Shown here piece by piece: positions 27,364-40,421 of a stretch of 64,000 nt of DNA. A program made the position numbers and the translations under genes. Where the stretch lies: positions 1,183,437-1,247,436 of the forward strand of contig VWYX01000009.1 of NCBI GenBank assembly GCA_013396525.1, written 5' to 3'. This DNA is from Chaetorhynchus papuensis (taxonomy: Eukaryota; Chordata; Aves; Passeriformes; Rhipiduridae). The first letter of the stretch is position 1, and each line of letters starts with the position of its first letter. The notes under the pieces were generated by a model. The model did not search any database. It saw only the letters and a list, made by a program, of their open reading frames with translations, and was not told the DNA's origin.

Positions 27364-27802
27364 AGAGAATCACACAAAATCAATCATGTTGGAAAAGATC
27401 TTTGAGGTCATCAAGTCCAACCTGTGACCTAACAACACCTTGTCAAGCAGACCATGGCACTGAGTGCTGCATCCAGTCTTTCCTTAAGCATCTCCAGGGA
27501 CAGTGACTCCATCACTTCACTGGGCAGCCCATTCCAATGTTTAATCACCCTTTCTGTGAAGATCTTCTTCCAGCTGTGCAGCCTAAACCTCCCCTAGCAC
27601 AGCTTAAAACTGTGTCCTCTTGTGTTGCTGGTTGCCTGGGAGAAGAGGCCTGCCCCCACCTGGCTAGACCCTTCTTTAGACAGCTGTAGTGATAAGAGCT
27701 CCCCGAGCCTCCTTTTCTCCAGAATAATCAGTCTCAGCTCCCTCAGCCACTCCTCACAGGACTTGTGTTCTAGGCCCTTCCTGCACCGGCCTTGTTACCC
27801 TA
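27364..27802 (-). mobile_element. CR1 LINE 3' part, antisense
   Basis: The left end is the reverse complement of a CR1 tail (CAGAGAATCAC, then 'gatctttgaggtcatcaagtcc'). It continues through 'gggcagcccattccaatg', 'tgaagatcttcttccagctg', 'ctgggagaagaggcctgc' and 'agctccctcagccactcctc', and fades after 'cttgttaccc'. It faces the sense CR1 ending at 27140, so two CR1 3' ends are head to head about 220 bp apart. Confidence 0.88.
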
Positions 27803-30800
27803 TTTGTCTGTCTATCCTAGCTAATATGAAATCACACTCTTTTTTTCCCCTTGGATGCTGTCTCTCAGGAGTCCTGCACTCCAGCATGTCTGTATCTTAA
27901 CACCTAATGGACCCAACAGCTTTTGCAAAAAGCCAGATTTTGATGACAGTTTGAATAAATATGCAGACTTCAAAGAAAATCAAATTACTTTAAGGCTCTT
28001 AGAGTTCTAAACAAAAAGTCGATGCTCTGCTACAAGTGTTGATCTTATGAGATTGCCTGTTTTTATCTTAGTATGTTCTTCCTTGTAGGCAAGGCACTAG
28101 ATAAGCACTAGTCCTAATCCATTTCTCTTTTTTGTCTGCCAATTTCCATTATCCTTTATCTCTTTTGATACCTCAGATTTTGTCAGTATGTTGGATTTAT
28201 TACCAGAAAACAGGAAGCAAAACAACTTGTCCTGAGCTTGAAGCAAGGAGACTAGTCAGCTATTTTAGGTATTCAGTAGGTTTCCAGGTAACTTTAGGTC
28301 TCCAAAACTTTGCTTCCCCTAGAAGCATGTTTATATTGTCTGTCTTGCTAGGCCGTTTTAAAAACATGTATTACCTCTGTCTCACATTCTTGGCTCCATA
28401 CTTAGACCAGCACTGCTAAAAGATGGCAGTGAGTTCTTATCTGTTGTTGCCTGGATGAATGTAATTTTAAATGGATGCTGCAGACTGAATTCCTATTCTC
28501 CATCTTTAAAGGTGTAACCAAGTATCACTCCTAGGCTAAGCTTCTATATTTTTCATTTATGTATATCTCTTGATAAGGCTTATCCTTACTTTATTTTTTG
28601 TGGAAAAATGTATCTTAAGTAAGGCCAATGGACTAGGGAATTAAAATATTTAAACTAACAGTGAAATATTGCTAATTACAAATAAACAAAAGCAGTGAAG
28701 GCCAGGTGTTTTCCTACACTGTTTTTCTGTAGATGTTTAGGCATTAGTGTAAACAAAATGTGTAATGTATGCAGACAGTTAATTTGATTGATTGATAAAG
28801 TATTTAAACAGAATTCGTGGTGTTACTTAATGGAAGTTATGGATGCTGTTCTTTACACATCATTTCAACATTATCTGATAGTGCTGGAATATTAATCTGT
28901 ACTTAATTGGCTATGCAAGGATTTATTGAATTTTTCTTTGAATAATTAAAGGATTCAAAAGCCTCTTAAAGGGTAAACCCAGCAGTTTTCTGAAGTGTGT
29001 TTGCAGTGGAATGATAACTTCTGAGATTAAAAGAAAAAAGAAAATTGTAGCTGGTAAGCAGTAGCAAGGAAAACAAACTGCATGCCTGTGCCTCAAAAAA
29101 AAGAAAATTTTAGATGCATAATTATGGGTTGTATTGAAATATATAGAGTGTTATGGGATTTTTTTCCCAACCAGTCTCATTTTTTCTTGACTTCTTGACT
29201 CAATGACATTTTAAACAGTTTTTCTCATTTCAGTGCTTGAGGTAATTTTTATTAGTAATGTGATTTACTGTGAGGAGTTGCAATTATTTCAGACATGAAA
29301 GGACTTCGTTTCATATGTGCCTGTACTGAGGAGAAAATATCTCCAGAAATATCAGACAAGTGACAGCAAAGGCAAATGCAGCATTCTGTTGCTTCTGCTC
29401 TACAGATCTGTTCAGATGAGAGATCTGAACAAACTCTGTGTTGAGAAACTCACCAAACTGCTTCCTCTTCAGTTCCAGTCTGCAGGGATAGCAAACTTCA
29501 GTGTCCCGGCATTTCCGCCTGGGATCACTGCTGCTCTGGCTAGTGGTCCTGGGCCACTTTTGGGTTGATCTGTTTAGTAAAAAATTTGGCTTTTTCATTA
29601 ACCTATTTTAGCTTTTTTACTATGATTCCCTGTAGCTAAATACCTCTTTTCTGGCTATGTGAACATTGCTGGTATGGCTTAATTTCCCAGTGAGAGGAGG
29701 TGGGTGTAGGTAAGACTTATGTTGGAGTGGTATTAAGGGCACACCATCAGTATTCACTTGCTGACATAAGTACAGCTTCTGACAAAGCAAGCCCTAAGTG
29801 CAGCAGTTCCCTGCCTTGTTTTCTTTACTGTTAAGAAGCATTTTGTTATCAGAGATCTGCTGGTGCACTGCATTCCTCTATATATGGCATGATATGTTTC
29901 CTGATCAAGAAGTTCCTTCCAGTGTATCTGACCATTCCAACTTTTGCAAGGTTGTGTAAGCTAATTGATCTTCACCACTCCCCAGGATAGGCTGGCATCC
30001 CATCTGTTTCCTCTTCTCATGCTTTCTGTTTTGACTTTTTGAAATTACTCTTTCTTAATAACTTCTGTTCTCCACGGTCATGGGGTTTTCAGACGACATT
30101 AGCAAACTGATATTTCTGCTCAGGCAGTACTTTAACAGCTCTACTTTGACCAAGAAATAAGAATTGAGTATTCTCATTTGCCATTTGCCTGGTAGGTGTA
30201 CATCCAGTCTTGTTAGCCAAAAAGAAATAATGTATTCTCCACAAGATGTTATACTGCACTGTTTATGGAATTACCTGTGTGTGTGATATTAACAAATCAG
30301 TCAGCTTTTTAAATTGCATGAAAGTTCAGCTAAAGAAATTGCCGTTGGTGTTATTTTGTTTAAGTGGATGTGTACAATACAGTTGTTGAGACCATGTATT
30401 TCATCTTCAGGTGTGTTGTACTCATCTGGTACAGCTCCCAGTGCATAATTCTGGGCATATATAGAACATGGTGGGGGGGAAAAAAAGATACATGAATAAG
30501 TGGAAGGGTAGGTGAATTATTATTTTTTTACTGTATCTTAGTACTTTCCACAAATTTGCAGAAGAGTAAGACATTCCCAAGAAAATAAATAAGTGAAAAA
30601 AATAAGTGTAAAATAATGGGAAAAAAGAATAAATGAACAGAGAAAGTATCATCTCTTTAAGGCTAAGTAACTCAAAATAATTTTGAATTGTGGTATGTAT
30701 TTGCCTCTGCACAAATGCTGCATAATACAGATTAACAAGTATTTAACAAGTTAAAAAATATGCTGAACTGTGTTTCCAGTCTCCCAAAGTTCATATTTTT

Positions 30801-30944
30801 GTGAAAAACTCATGTAGTTCAGGTGCAGATTCCTTAATATTGATTCTACAGTAGACATTTCTAGCACTCTGTTCCTCTTCAAATTATGTTTTGTAATATC
30901 CTTTTATTAATTAATATGGAATTGTAAGGCTGTAAAGTTATATA
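27803..30944. other. Intronic sequence, nothing recognised
   Basis: No gene or transposable element could be supported. Open frames are under 100 codons and unrecognised. Confidence 0.5.
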
Positions 30945-31075
30945 AGTTAAAGAGGTCATGGAGATCATCTGGTCCAGTCCCTTGGTCTTCAAGCAGGATC
31001 AATTTTAAGACTGAAAAATCAAGGTTCTATCAGGTTGCACTGGATTAGTATTACTTAATAGGTTCCAAAACCTCA
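30945..31075 (-). mobile_element. Old CR1-like remnant, antisense
   Basis: The phrase 'gaggtcatggagatcatctggtccagtccctt', followed by 'caagcaggatcaatttt', matches the reverse complement of older CR1 3' regions. It then decays into intron sequence. Boundaries are approximate. Confidence 0.5.
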
Positions 31076-34000
31076 TGTTTTTGCAAACTGAAGTGTTAGG
31101 GGGTGACAAATGTGATAGAATGCCTATCACTGTGCCAAAGTAGTTTATATTCAGTAGCTCTTTATAAATAATTGTGATATAAGCTTAAAGGGAGAACTTC
31201 TTTGGTACATGGCATGAATAAATAAATCCTCTAGTTACAGTAAGGATGATTCTATTATTTCTTTTAGTATTTATGGAAAGTGAAGTTCTGTTTCCAAATA
31301 ACTGTGGACTTTTGGAAATACAGAGCTGTTTGGTTCTGCTGTCTTCAACTGATCGTTCACTCAAATGATTGTTTACTCTTAATTTTTCATTTACTTGGGA
31401 ACGTGACCAACCTATGAAGCAAAGAAATACTGAAGTTTAACTCAGCACTTACATCTCAGTGTTTGTAGCCCTGAAGCTTGATTTTTTTTTTAAAATAGTT
31501 TTTCAGAAGAATTAGAAATTAAAATGGCTTTTTCTCAAAGTTTTCTTCAACACTTGAAGTGGTAGGTTACTTCAAAAGTAAGGATACTTAGGACTGAATC
31601 AGTTAAGAAAGACCTTTTAAGCTTCTGCTGAGCAAAGTAAGATGTATATTTTCTGTAGTGGATAACAGGTTTAGTAAGGCATGCAGGTTCTTCAGGAAGA
31701 TTGATTTTTTCCAGGGGAAATCATAAATACCAGGGAACCCTTTGTGTTCAGACTGTTGTAGTTTGCAGGATGGTCATCTCCCAGTAAGAAGAATTACACC
31801 TTGTGAAATATCACTACAGTATAAGGATTCTTTATGAGACAGGAGCCTCATACTTATTATAGCTGGTGTTGTTATTGGGGCAGGGGCTTGCAGAGGGCTG
31901 CTTTCTCTTGCTGTGTGAAATTGTCCTCTCCCAGTGATTTTAAGATTACACACTCAGACTACTTGAAGCATAAAGGCTGTACAAACATTAATTTTTTATA
32001 TTGCACTGCAGAAGAAAATCTGCCCATTTCTTCATTCAGCAGAAGAGATTTCATGCATTGAACATGGAACATGGCAGGTTTCTGAGTGGAGAGGGTTACT
32101 TTCCCACGTCAGGCAATGTGACAGGAGTGCAGATGGTATGCTGAGCATCTGAACTGGTGTCAGCTGGTATGAGAGGAGTGAAATCATCACATGAAGCAGG
32201 CAGCGCAGCCTCAGGGCATTACAGGGTGTTAATTCTGTGGCTTCAACTTTGCTTGGTTAGCGTGAAATGGGTCTGGATGGACAGAGATTCTCAAACATGT
32301 TCAAGGAGATTGGTCTGAACAAGTGAAAAACAGAAAGGATACATTATAACTGTTTTTTTTACAAATGGTTCTAGCCAAGGGTGAATGAAATACTGTCCCA
32401 GGCACCTTTGTACGATCATAAACCAAACTATTCTCTGCTGTAACACTGCAAAGAGTTCCAGCCTTTTTACTGTGCTGAGTATATTCATGCTAAAAAGTGT
32501 TCACCATGCTAGCTGCCGGTATTTGGATGTTTTCTTTAGAATGTGGGTATTTGTAGGAGAGAAAGCTTTTGGGATAAGCTAAATGTAAACATATGAGCAC
32601 TACTGAGTAGAAATGAAAAGGACTCGATCTTTGTTGGTGTAACAAAAGGGAAATTTCTCAGTAAAAATTCCTTCTGGGGCAATCCTGTAAAGTGGGGTGT
32701 GTTGCTAGTTCAACTGTGATACTACCCACAAGGTACCCCAAAAAAGCAAAATTTCCAGTTTCTATATAATTTGTATACGTGGAATCAGCATTTGTGCTGC
32801 TTGTGCACTTCAGAGAATAATTACAGTATTCAAATCTTTGGTCAGATGCACAAATACACGAGTCCATGTTTTAGAAAAGTTTATCATTAAACAGATATAT
32901 TACTTTATGTCACAACACACAGAGAAACAATGCAGAAACTATGATTAGTCATCAAATCACTTCTTCATCTTTTTTTCTGTAACCCAGAGGGTAGAATTTG
33001 ATATTTGATATTAAAGATTTTTTCCACTTTCTTCGGTTGCATGTATTGGAGGCTAATATTTGACTGATTTAATATTTTTGCCTCTGTATGGCCAAATGTG
33101 CCACACAGTGAGAAGGGGCAGATTATGAAATAAAATTTGCGTAAATGTGTAATGTAATACAGTGAATTGTAACTTTCACTTAATTTAATAAATAATTCCA
33201 CAGGCACACTAAAACTTTAATTACACTTATTTTGCTAACACAAAAATTTGTTTTGTAATGTTATGGTTCAATAGTCTTCGTAAACTACCTTCAGGTCTAT
33301 AGTTAAGGGTAAGAGGTTGGCAAAGTAACTTCCCTCTTCTTTTGCTCCTTAATGATTAAGCATTTTTCTCAACTGCATTTTTAAAAAGTATGTGTTTTGT
33401 AGGAAGAAATATTGGTAAATGCTCTGATGCATTGCTCTGTATGAGCCGTTTAGTGTCTTGCACTGAAGATGTGTTGTTATAAAAGATTATGTATTACTTT
33501 TGTGGTCAAATTTTGCAGTGTCTTTAATAGATGGCATGAATTCTGTAAATAATAAAGCATGTACATAAAAAGCTAATGTTTCTTACAGAGTGTACTTGAT
33601 GCAGGTTATAGCTAACAAGTAGACCATAATGTAATGTGTGTTATTTTCACAATGGAGTATTGTAGTGACTTGATACAAATGCTGAAAGAATTAATTATTA
33701 ATTATCTTAAAATTTGTGAAATACCACTTATTCATCAACTCGTCATCTGTCTCATACTGTATGAGACATGCCCGGGAAGAGTATTTGGTTGTACAGGGAG
33801 CTGAGGCACCCTTTGCTGTTGATTGTAACTGGAACTGTTACGGGTTTCTTTATCTGTCCACATTACCCTGGTGCTCCTACTCTGAAGGCTGGTTTGTTCC
33901 AAAGAAGGGGGTTAGTGACCCCAGGCAGTCCAAACCTGAGGAGGCCAAAAGACTGTCAGCCTAGCTTCCTTAAATCTGTTGACTGCTAAAATGCAGCCTT

Positions 34001-36180
34001 TTCCACAATTGTTTCACTTAGATAATGCCCAGGGTAATTTAAGACGTTTTTCTTTTTCCTTCCATGCATGCTGCTGTCCTTGTATACCAGAGCTGTTTAC
34101 TTAGTCTATTTAGATGCTAAATTAGAAAAGTCCTGACAAATTTCTTTTGCATTGATTTGGTCCCACGCATTTTATAAAGATGCAGGTTCAGAATTGTGTG
34201 AAATTGTTTGCTGTGTCTTTCTGAAATGTTCTGACTGATGCAACACAAAGCCCCGTTTCCCTTTTCTGTAGAGGATTCACACTGAATTTTCATAATGTCT
34301 TCGTGTCACCTTACTGTCTGCTAATATTCTTAGTTCTCTTTGTATGTCAATTATTTCCAGTTTAAAAAGTCAACTTTCCTAAGATACTTAGTCACTTACC
34401 TCTTACGACACGGGTATAGGATTATATGTGTTGTTTTATAATAATTTCTGTAAGTTCTTAATTTCTCCTCTCATTTAGTCATAATGTCCTTGACTTTGTG
34501 TCATGAGCAGTGTCCAAAATTTTGTGCCAGTGTCACTAGGTACAGTATTGTTCCTTAAAAGCTGCTGTAATAACTTCCCTCCAAACTGATAATTCGCCAC
34601 TTGTACAGAGCTTGTTATTGCTTCTCTGTTATCTAGTTCATATGCACTTCAAAATTCCCGTCTTAATCCTTATCTTCTCCAGGCTGATAGTATTTCTCAG
34701 AGCACAAAAACTGACTTGCTCAAATCTGTTTTCTTGTCCAGAAACTTATGATTACCTGTTGTTTAGTGTTGCATTTTATTATAGTACGTATTGAGACCAT
34801 CCTAATGTGCCTGTAGTCATCTGAATTTTTTTTTAAGCATTCAACTTGCTGCTGTTTAGCAAAACAGTATCATCTCAAACACAGTGATTTACATGTGTAC
34901 TTCATATGGATGAAATGTCCCTTGAACTCACTGGAAGTAGTGAATAAATCTTCATTTTTAGCAGAGCTAAACTCTAAAGAGCAGAGGGAAGAAAGAACAG
35001 GAATAATTCCTGTTGAGCTTATTTCTACATTTATTAAAAGTCCAGTTCAGATCAAATGGTCAACAGTTTAGTACTGCTGTGAATTTAAGAAGAGCTCGAG
35101 TGGATGGAGGATTATATTTTATATCTTCTCTGTTAAATGGGAGGAACTGTTCTTAATAATCAAAGAAAAATTGTGTTAATTTAAAAAGCACTATTTGCAT
35201 TCACTCTTTTAATATGTGATAGTCTTGCAATAATGAAGTTGGTCGGTTTGGGCTTTTGTGTATATGTAATAAGAACTTTCCTTTTTTATTACATCAGTAA
35301 ATCACAGCGATTACAATGATTTCCGAGCTTTCAATGCAAATTACATTGTGCTTACGTATTAGCTATTGTATTTCTCTGCTATGATAATAAAGCATTGCCT
35401 TTATTCTGATTTCTTTCTTATAATTTTTTTAATTCCTGCTTGCAGTTCAGAGTTCCTCAGAGCATGATTAGATTGTTAGTATTTCTTGCCAACTTCTAGT
35501 TTCAGCTGGCATGGAAAGAGGAAAGCAGAAGTCCTTGCCAACTCTTGCATTAGTTGTGCTATAAGAATCACTCAGAAGACAGCAAACTATTCAGAAAAGT
35601 CACAAAGTCATGCAATATGAAAAGATAAAATGTTGGGCCTCCATGTATTAATTGAAGACAAATTCTCCCATTCACTGCTTTTAGTGAACGTAAAATGGTT
35701 GTATCATGTCACACTAACTGTTCATTGGGCAAAATATTCTCTCTCTGCAGTAACTGGTAGGAGAAGCTGAGGCAGGGGTGCAGGACAACAAGGAAATATT
35801 GTGCTATATCTTCAGCTGGGCCACCAGGAGTTCTAGATAGCAATGATTGCCGTCTCCCACTAAGCTGCTGCCTCACTCTTTAAAAGTGATCCAAAATTTT
35901 CCCATAAGCAGCATGCTGTGCCAGTAAAATCTGTGCCTGAACTATGTGGTTATTTCCTTTTCTGAGTCTTGAGTGCATCCTTGTAAGTGTCATAGTTCTT
36001 CATGTGAGAAGAGATGGTGACCGTTCCTATCCATTTTTCTTATGGTGTTCATTTACTCCGACTTCATTGATCTTGGGGTTGGCCCTCTTTGGATTACTCC
36101 CTTTTGCCCTAGGTATCTGTTTATTTAATGATTCACATGTGTAATTGTGATGTAGTCTTGGTTAGTACCTTTGTACTCAC
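31076..36180. other. Intronic sequence, nothing recognised
   Basis: About 5 kb of AT-rich intron with no supported gene, RNA or repeat. Confidence 0.5.
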
Positions 36181-36555
36181 ATGGTGGTTGATGACAAACT
36201 TGACATGACCTGACCCTGTGTGTTCGCAGCCCAGAAAGTCCATGGGATCCTGGGCTGCATCCAAAGCAGGGCGTGAGAGGGGACTGTGCCCCTCTATGCT
36301 GCTCTGGTGACATGCCACCTGGAGTACCAGTGCTGGTGCCCTCAACTTGGGAAGGACATGGAACTGTTGGAGCAAGTCTAGAGGAGACCACGAAGTTGAT
36401 GAGAGGTACAAAGGCTGAGAAAGTTGGGGCTGCTCTCTCTAGAGAAGAGAAAGCTGCACGCAGACCTCATAGCAGCCTTCCAAGATCTGGATGCCTACAG
36501 GGAAACCGGAGAGCAACTCTTCAGGGACTGTATTGATAGAACAAGGAGTAATGGG
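36181..36555 (+). mobile_element. CR1 LINE, first half of an interrupted copy, sense
   Basis: It opens at the 'gacaaacttgacatgacctgacc' block (cf. 'gagaggctggacatgacccagcc' at 26.5 kb) and runs through 'gggctgcatccaaagcag' and 'gacatgccacctggagta' to 'acaaggagtaatggg'. The element resumes after 36940. Confidence 0.85.
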
Positions 36556-36939
36556 TGTAGTGGTCAGTGATTATGCTTGCTTTTGGGGGTGACTGGAGAA
36601 GTCCCTCCCCCAGGCTGTATGATCCTGTTATTGTCAATCTACCCGTTTGGCTTTCCCTGTTGGCTGTCAGCTGTGCCCCTTCACCACTTCCCCAGAGCTT
36701 CCCTATTGGTCCCCGTTCCCCAAATCCCGCCTCCTCCCGAGCCCAGGAAAAACCTGGCATTCTCTTTGTTGCTTTGTTTTTGCTTGGAGATTTTGAGGAA
36801 GATGGACGGATGAACCCATGCTTGCTGCGATGAAAAGCCTTCCTGGCTCTGTATCACTGACATATTACTTAGCCTGCCTGTGCATCTGTGGGGGCACACG
36901 GGACTCCCACGGAGCCAGGCAAAAGGGATTAAAGAAATA
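36556..36939 (+). mobile_element. LTR-like insertion (384 bp) inside a CR1
   Basis: This block is foreign to CR1 and splits it cleanly. It starts TGTAGTGGTCAGTG and ends AAAGAAATA, where the last two bases could be a mutated CA. The bases TAATGGGT occur on both sides (36549-36556 and 36938-36945), containing a likely 5-bp target duplication ATGGG. Inside are an ATTGGT (inverted CCAAT) box at about 36700, GC-rich promoter-like sequence, and a degenerate region where an LTR would carry TATA and polyadenylation signals. Best read as a solo LTR of an avian endogenous retrovirus; family not identified. No coding content. Confidence 0.65.
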
Positions 36940-37192
36940 ATGGGTACAAAATGAAAGAGGAAAAACTTAGGCAAGATGTTATGAAGAAACTCTTTCCTGT
37001 GAGGGTGGTGAGACACTAGAACATGTTGCCCACGGAGGTTGTGCTTATTCCAACCCTGACACAGTTTAAGGCCAGGTTGGACAATGCCTTGAGCAACCTG
37101 GTCTGGTGGAAGGTATTGATGCCCATGTCAGGGGAGTTGGAATTAGAGGATACTTAAGGTCCCTACCAACCCTTAACATTCTATAATTCTGA
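36940..37192 (+). mobile_element. CR1 LINE, second half of the interrupted copy, sense
   Basis: It resumes with 'atgggtacaaaatgaaagagg', continues through 'aacatgttgcccacggagg' and 'ggccaggttggacaatgcc', and ends in a CR1 tail 'ggtccctaccaacccttaac..attctataattct'. It joins 36181-36555 to form one 5'-truncated CR1 of about 630 bp. Confidence 0.88.
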
Positions 37193-40100
37193 GTTATCAA
37201 TTTAAGATAGCATGATATTGACAAGGTGCCTGGCCACAGTGTTCAATATGCTGGTGTGCTATGGTCACAACCATATGATGAAGTTTCTGATTCACTCTAG
37301 ACTAGTCCTCATGCCATTTGCTTTTCCTTTCATCACTGCTGAATCTCCGTGTGACATCTACACAGAACTGCATAGTGTGTAACTAGGTTCTCTTAGAGTC
37401 CTGACAGCTTGCTCACAGTCAGACATTCTTCAGGTAGAGTTAGGATTGTGCTCCTCATGTGTACTTTGCATTTATCTACACAGAATTTAATCTGGCATTT
37501 TATTACCTTGCCATTCAAAATCATGAAAAATTTTGCAGGAACGTTTACTCTTACCATGCTGAATAATTTTAATTTATAGTCAATAAATCTTGCCACCCCC
37601 CTAAACACACCTCCTTTGCCAGATAATTTATGACTTCATTTTTCAATTCAGACTCTCATAGAAATCCATTTTCCAGGAAATTTAATCATCCTTCCCTTTG
37701 CCTCCTGGGCTTGGCCACCTTGCTTAGAATTTTCAAAGCAAAGTTAGGATCAAATTGAATTGCTTTCATTTAGATGTTAATAAGTTGAGTTGTAAAAAGA
37801 CATTTTTTTCCTACAATATTGAGAACAAATTTCTGCACCAAGATTAAACCAGGCTGTCTTCAGGAAGTGTTGATGCTTTCAGTGTCATGTTTGTTCTGTT
37901 TTCTCCAAGTTGGGATCTGTTAAAAGTTTTCAGTAATGTAATTGAAAATGGATTAGTACAGTTTTGCATATGTGTGATATTACTTCATTACTGAGTTGAT
38001 TCAATTTTTTTTATTGCTACTTTTAATCTGTTGTTGATTATCAAAAGCAAAATCATTAGTATAATGGAGTATATCTTCTCTCTGTAATTTCAGTGGAGCA
38101 TATCAAATAAACCTAGGCCTCTGAAATTGGAATGTGCAAAAAATGCAGTATTTATGCCAATGGAATATTTCTGTTAAATAAGTCGTGCTTAAGAATCTGC
38201 TGTAAAGCTGATTTTGTAGTAAGTCAAGGGTTACAGAAAAATTTGCACAGTTGGAGGACAGCATTTAACTTTGCAGCAATAATTTGTCATCTCTTGCAAA
38301 TCTTTTGGATGAAATGCATTTTACTACTTTACAAAAACTTTCAGGCACTTCAAGATGAAAAGTCATGCACTTTAAGTGGAATGTGTAAAGGTGTTAATGG
38401 TTGTAAATGTGTAAAGTTAATGGTTGTTTCATTTATACTCAAATAGCATTCTTCATTAGACAACTTAGAAAAGTAAGTCAGGCTTTGTGGGCATTTAGCA
38501 CCCAAACCACCTCCCCTTCTTTCTTTTGTTTTCGACGTTACACATTTTCTTTATTTTCCTTCAAAGGGACTTCATTATGAAATTCTAGATGTGAAAATCA
38601 TGGCTTCAGCTTTTTAGAGAAAAAGTGGACAATACAAAAACACAGTCACCTTGCAGAGCTCACAGCATACAATTTTAAGTAAAACAGACCAGGAAGGAAA
38701 GGTAATTTATAACTGGAGAGCTGGAAATCTAGCCAGATCAGGTGTTCTTTTTTCATTATTCAAAGTGTAAGTTGTAGGGGGAGAAAAGAAAATTGTTTTT
38801 CCAAAGAGCAAATATCATCACCAAGCCCTTTCCTAGACACTAGCCCTTTCAATCTCTACTCCACCTGTCCTGCCAGTGTCCATCTCTAGTTCTTAAGGAA
38901 GCCATATTTCAGTTTTTCCAGCACGTCTGGTTAAAACATTAACAGGCGTGATGATCTTGGCTCCTGTTTTCTGTGATTACAAGGAAATTACCCAAACCCT
39001 TCTGTCCCTGCTTCATCTTGTCTCACGTAACAAGCAAAATACCCACATTCCAAGACAGAATAAATGTTCTCAGACAGCTTTAGGTAGGAATTCTGTGAAT
39101 AAGGGGTATTTGAGTCATGTTGTAACTTCGTATGTTTTTTCACATTCATTTTCACTTTAATTTAACAGAGGTACCTGTTTTATTAGAGGAAAATTTTACA
39201 TAGCTTAGGGTATTTCTCAGAATGTGGCTGTTGCTTTTCTTCGTGTTACATGACTAGCCTAAAAAATTTTAATCTGAGTAATGCTAGCAACCATGTTTGC
39301 TCAAGCAGAAGTATTTGGTGTGTGAATGAGATGGGAAGGGTACCCTAGAAGTATTGTATTAAAGTTCTGCTTTTCTAAATGTGACAATGTTTATGTCTTG
39401 TACATGTTAATGAATTTTAAATAGCTTTAATGATTCTTAGCCTTGCTAGGTGTTATTTTACATTTATTTGCCTATTCTTAATATTACTTCCATTAACAAA
39501 ACTTCTGTTCTTGAAAGAATTGAAGTAAAATGAGTGAAGTACTTCGAGTCTGAGATATTGTGCAATCAAAACTTACCTCTCTTGATTTCTTCAGTGTATA
39601 AAAGACAAACTTCAATACCCATCTCAGAATCTGATTACAGTTCAAGCTTACAACACATTTTTGAACATTTTCTATCTAATTCACACATTTTCCTTCTGTA
39701 TTAATTACAGACCAGTCTGTTTGCAGATAAAAAACCCCAGCCTTTTCTCCTTTATCTGCTAGTCATGGGAAATAATTCTGTATCTTTGGAGTTAGTCGGT
39801 GCTAGCTTAGCAAAGAGCAGTGGATTTTAAATATATTTATGATGGTAATATTTTACTACTCCATATAATTTCCCATTTGAGAATAAATACTCATCATATT
39901 AATAATGAGCTAAGTTGTCTTCTAGGGAGGAAACTGAGTGAGAGATAGTTTTATGGTTTATAATTTAGTTGCCAGCACAGAAAGTATAAAGGCTAGGTAT
40001 TTTAGATCCTAGACCTGTCAGCCATAAAATGTATCTCTTCACTATATCACAATTACTAATTTGACAGAAGTAGAATGTCTTTTCTTACTACAGAAATAAA

Positions 40101-40384
40101 TTGGAAATCACTATCACAATCAATAGCTTAATGACATACTCTCTTACATGTGTACCTGACAAAACTTATATTCCAGTGGTTTTATTTCAATTATTGGGTT
40201 ATCTTGTCAACATGAAAAAAAAAAAAGTTTGCAAAGGCTGTTCAGTTTTTGAATGTTAAGCAGCACTAACTATTTGCATATATGAAAAGTTTTATGCCTA
40301 AAAATAACCATGATCTATAAGAATTGGTAATGATACCAGTACCAATGTGAGTCCTTTTTTGGGTAGAAGCACTTCAACTTAATG
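37193..40384. other. Intronic sequence upstream of the last CHSY3 exon
   Basis: AT-rich with no recognised element. A 104-codon open frame (38132-38446) shows no family resemblance. Confidence 0.5.
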
Positions 40385-40421
40385 TCTCTTTCCCCCTACA
40401 CCCCTCTCTCTCTCTTTGTAG
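40385..40421 (+). promoter_or_regulatory. CHSY3: Splice acceptor with polypyrimidine tract of the last CHSY3 exon
   Basis: A long pyrimidine tract (TCTCTTTCCCCC, then a CT run at 40401-40416) leads into TTTGTAG, with AG at 40420-40421. Coding similarity to the CHSY family begins with the next base, in frame, so the intron would be phase 0. This is what excludes the ATG at 40422 as a true translation start. Confidence 0.85.

Larger units (their letters stand above)
1..40421 (+). other. CHSY3: Final intron of CHSY3 (partial; 5' end outside window)
   Basis: Everything upstream of the acceptor reads as one long intron. No open frame in it resembles a known protein outside transposable elements, and no other credible exon was found. 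CHSY3 in mammals has three coding exons with very long introns, so more than 40 kb of intron is normal. Repeats within it are listed separately. That the whole stretch is transcribed as this intron is inferred from gene structure in relatives. Confidence 0.75.
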
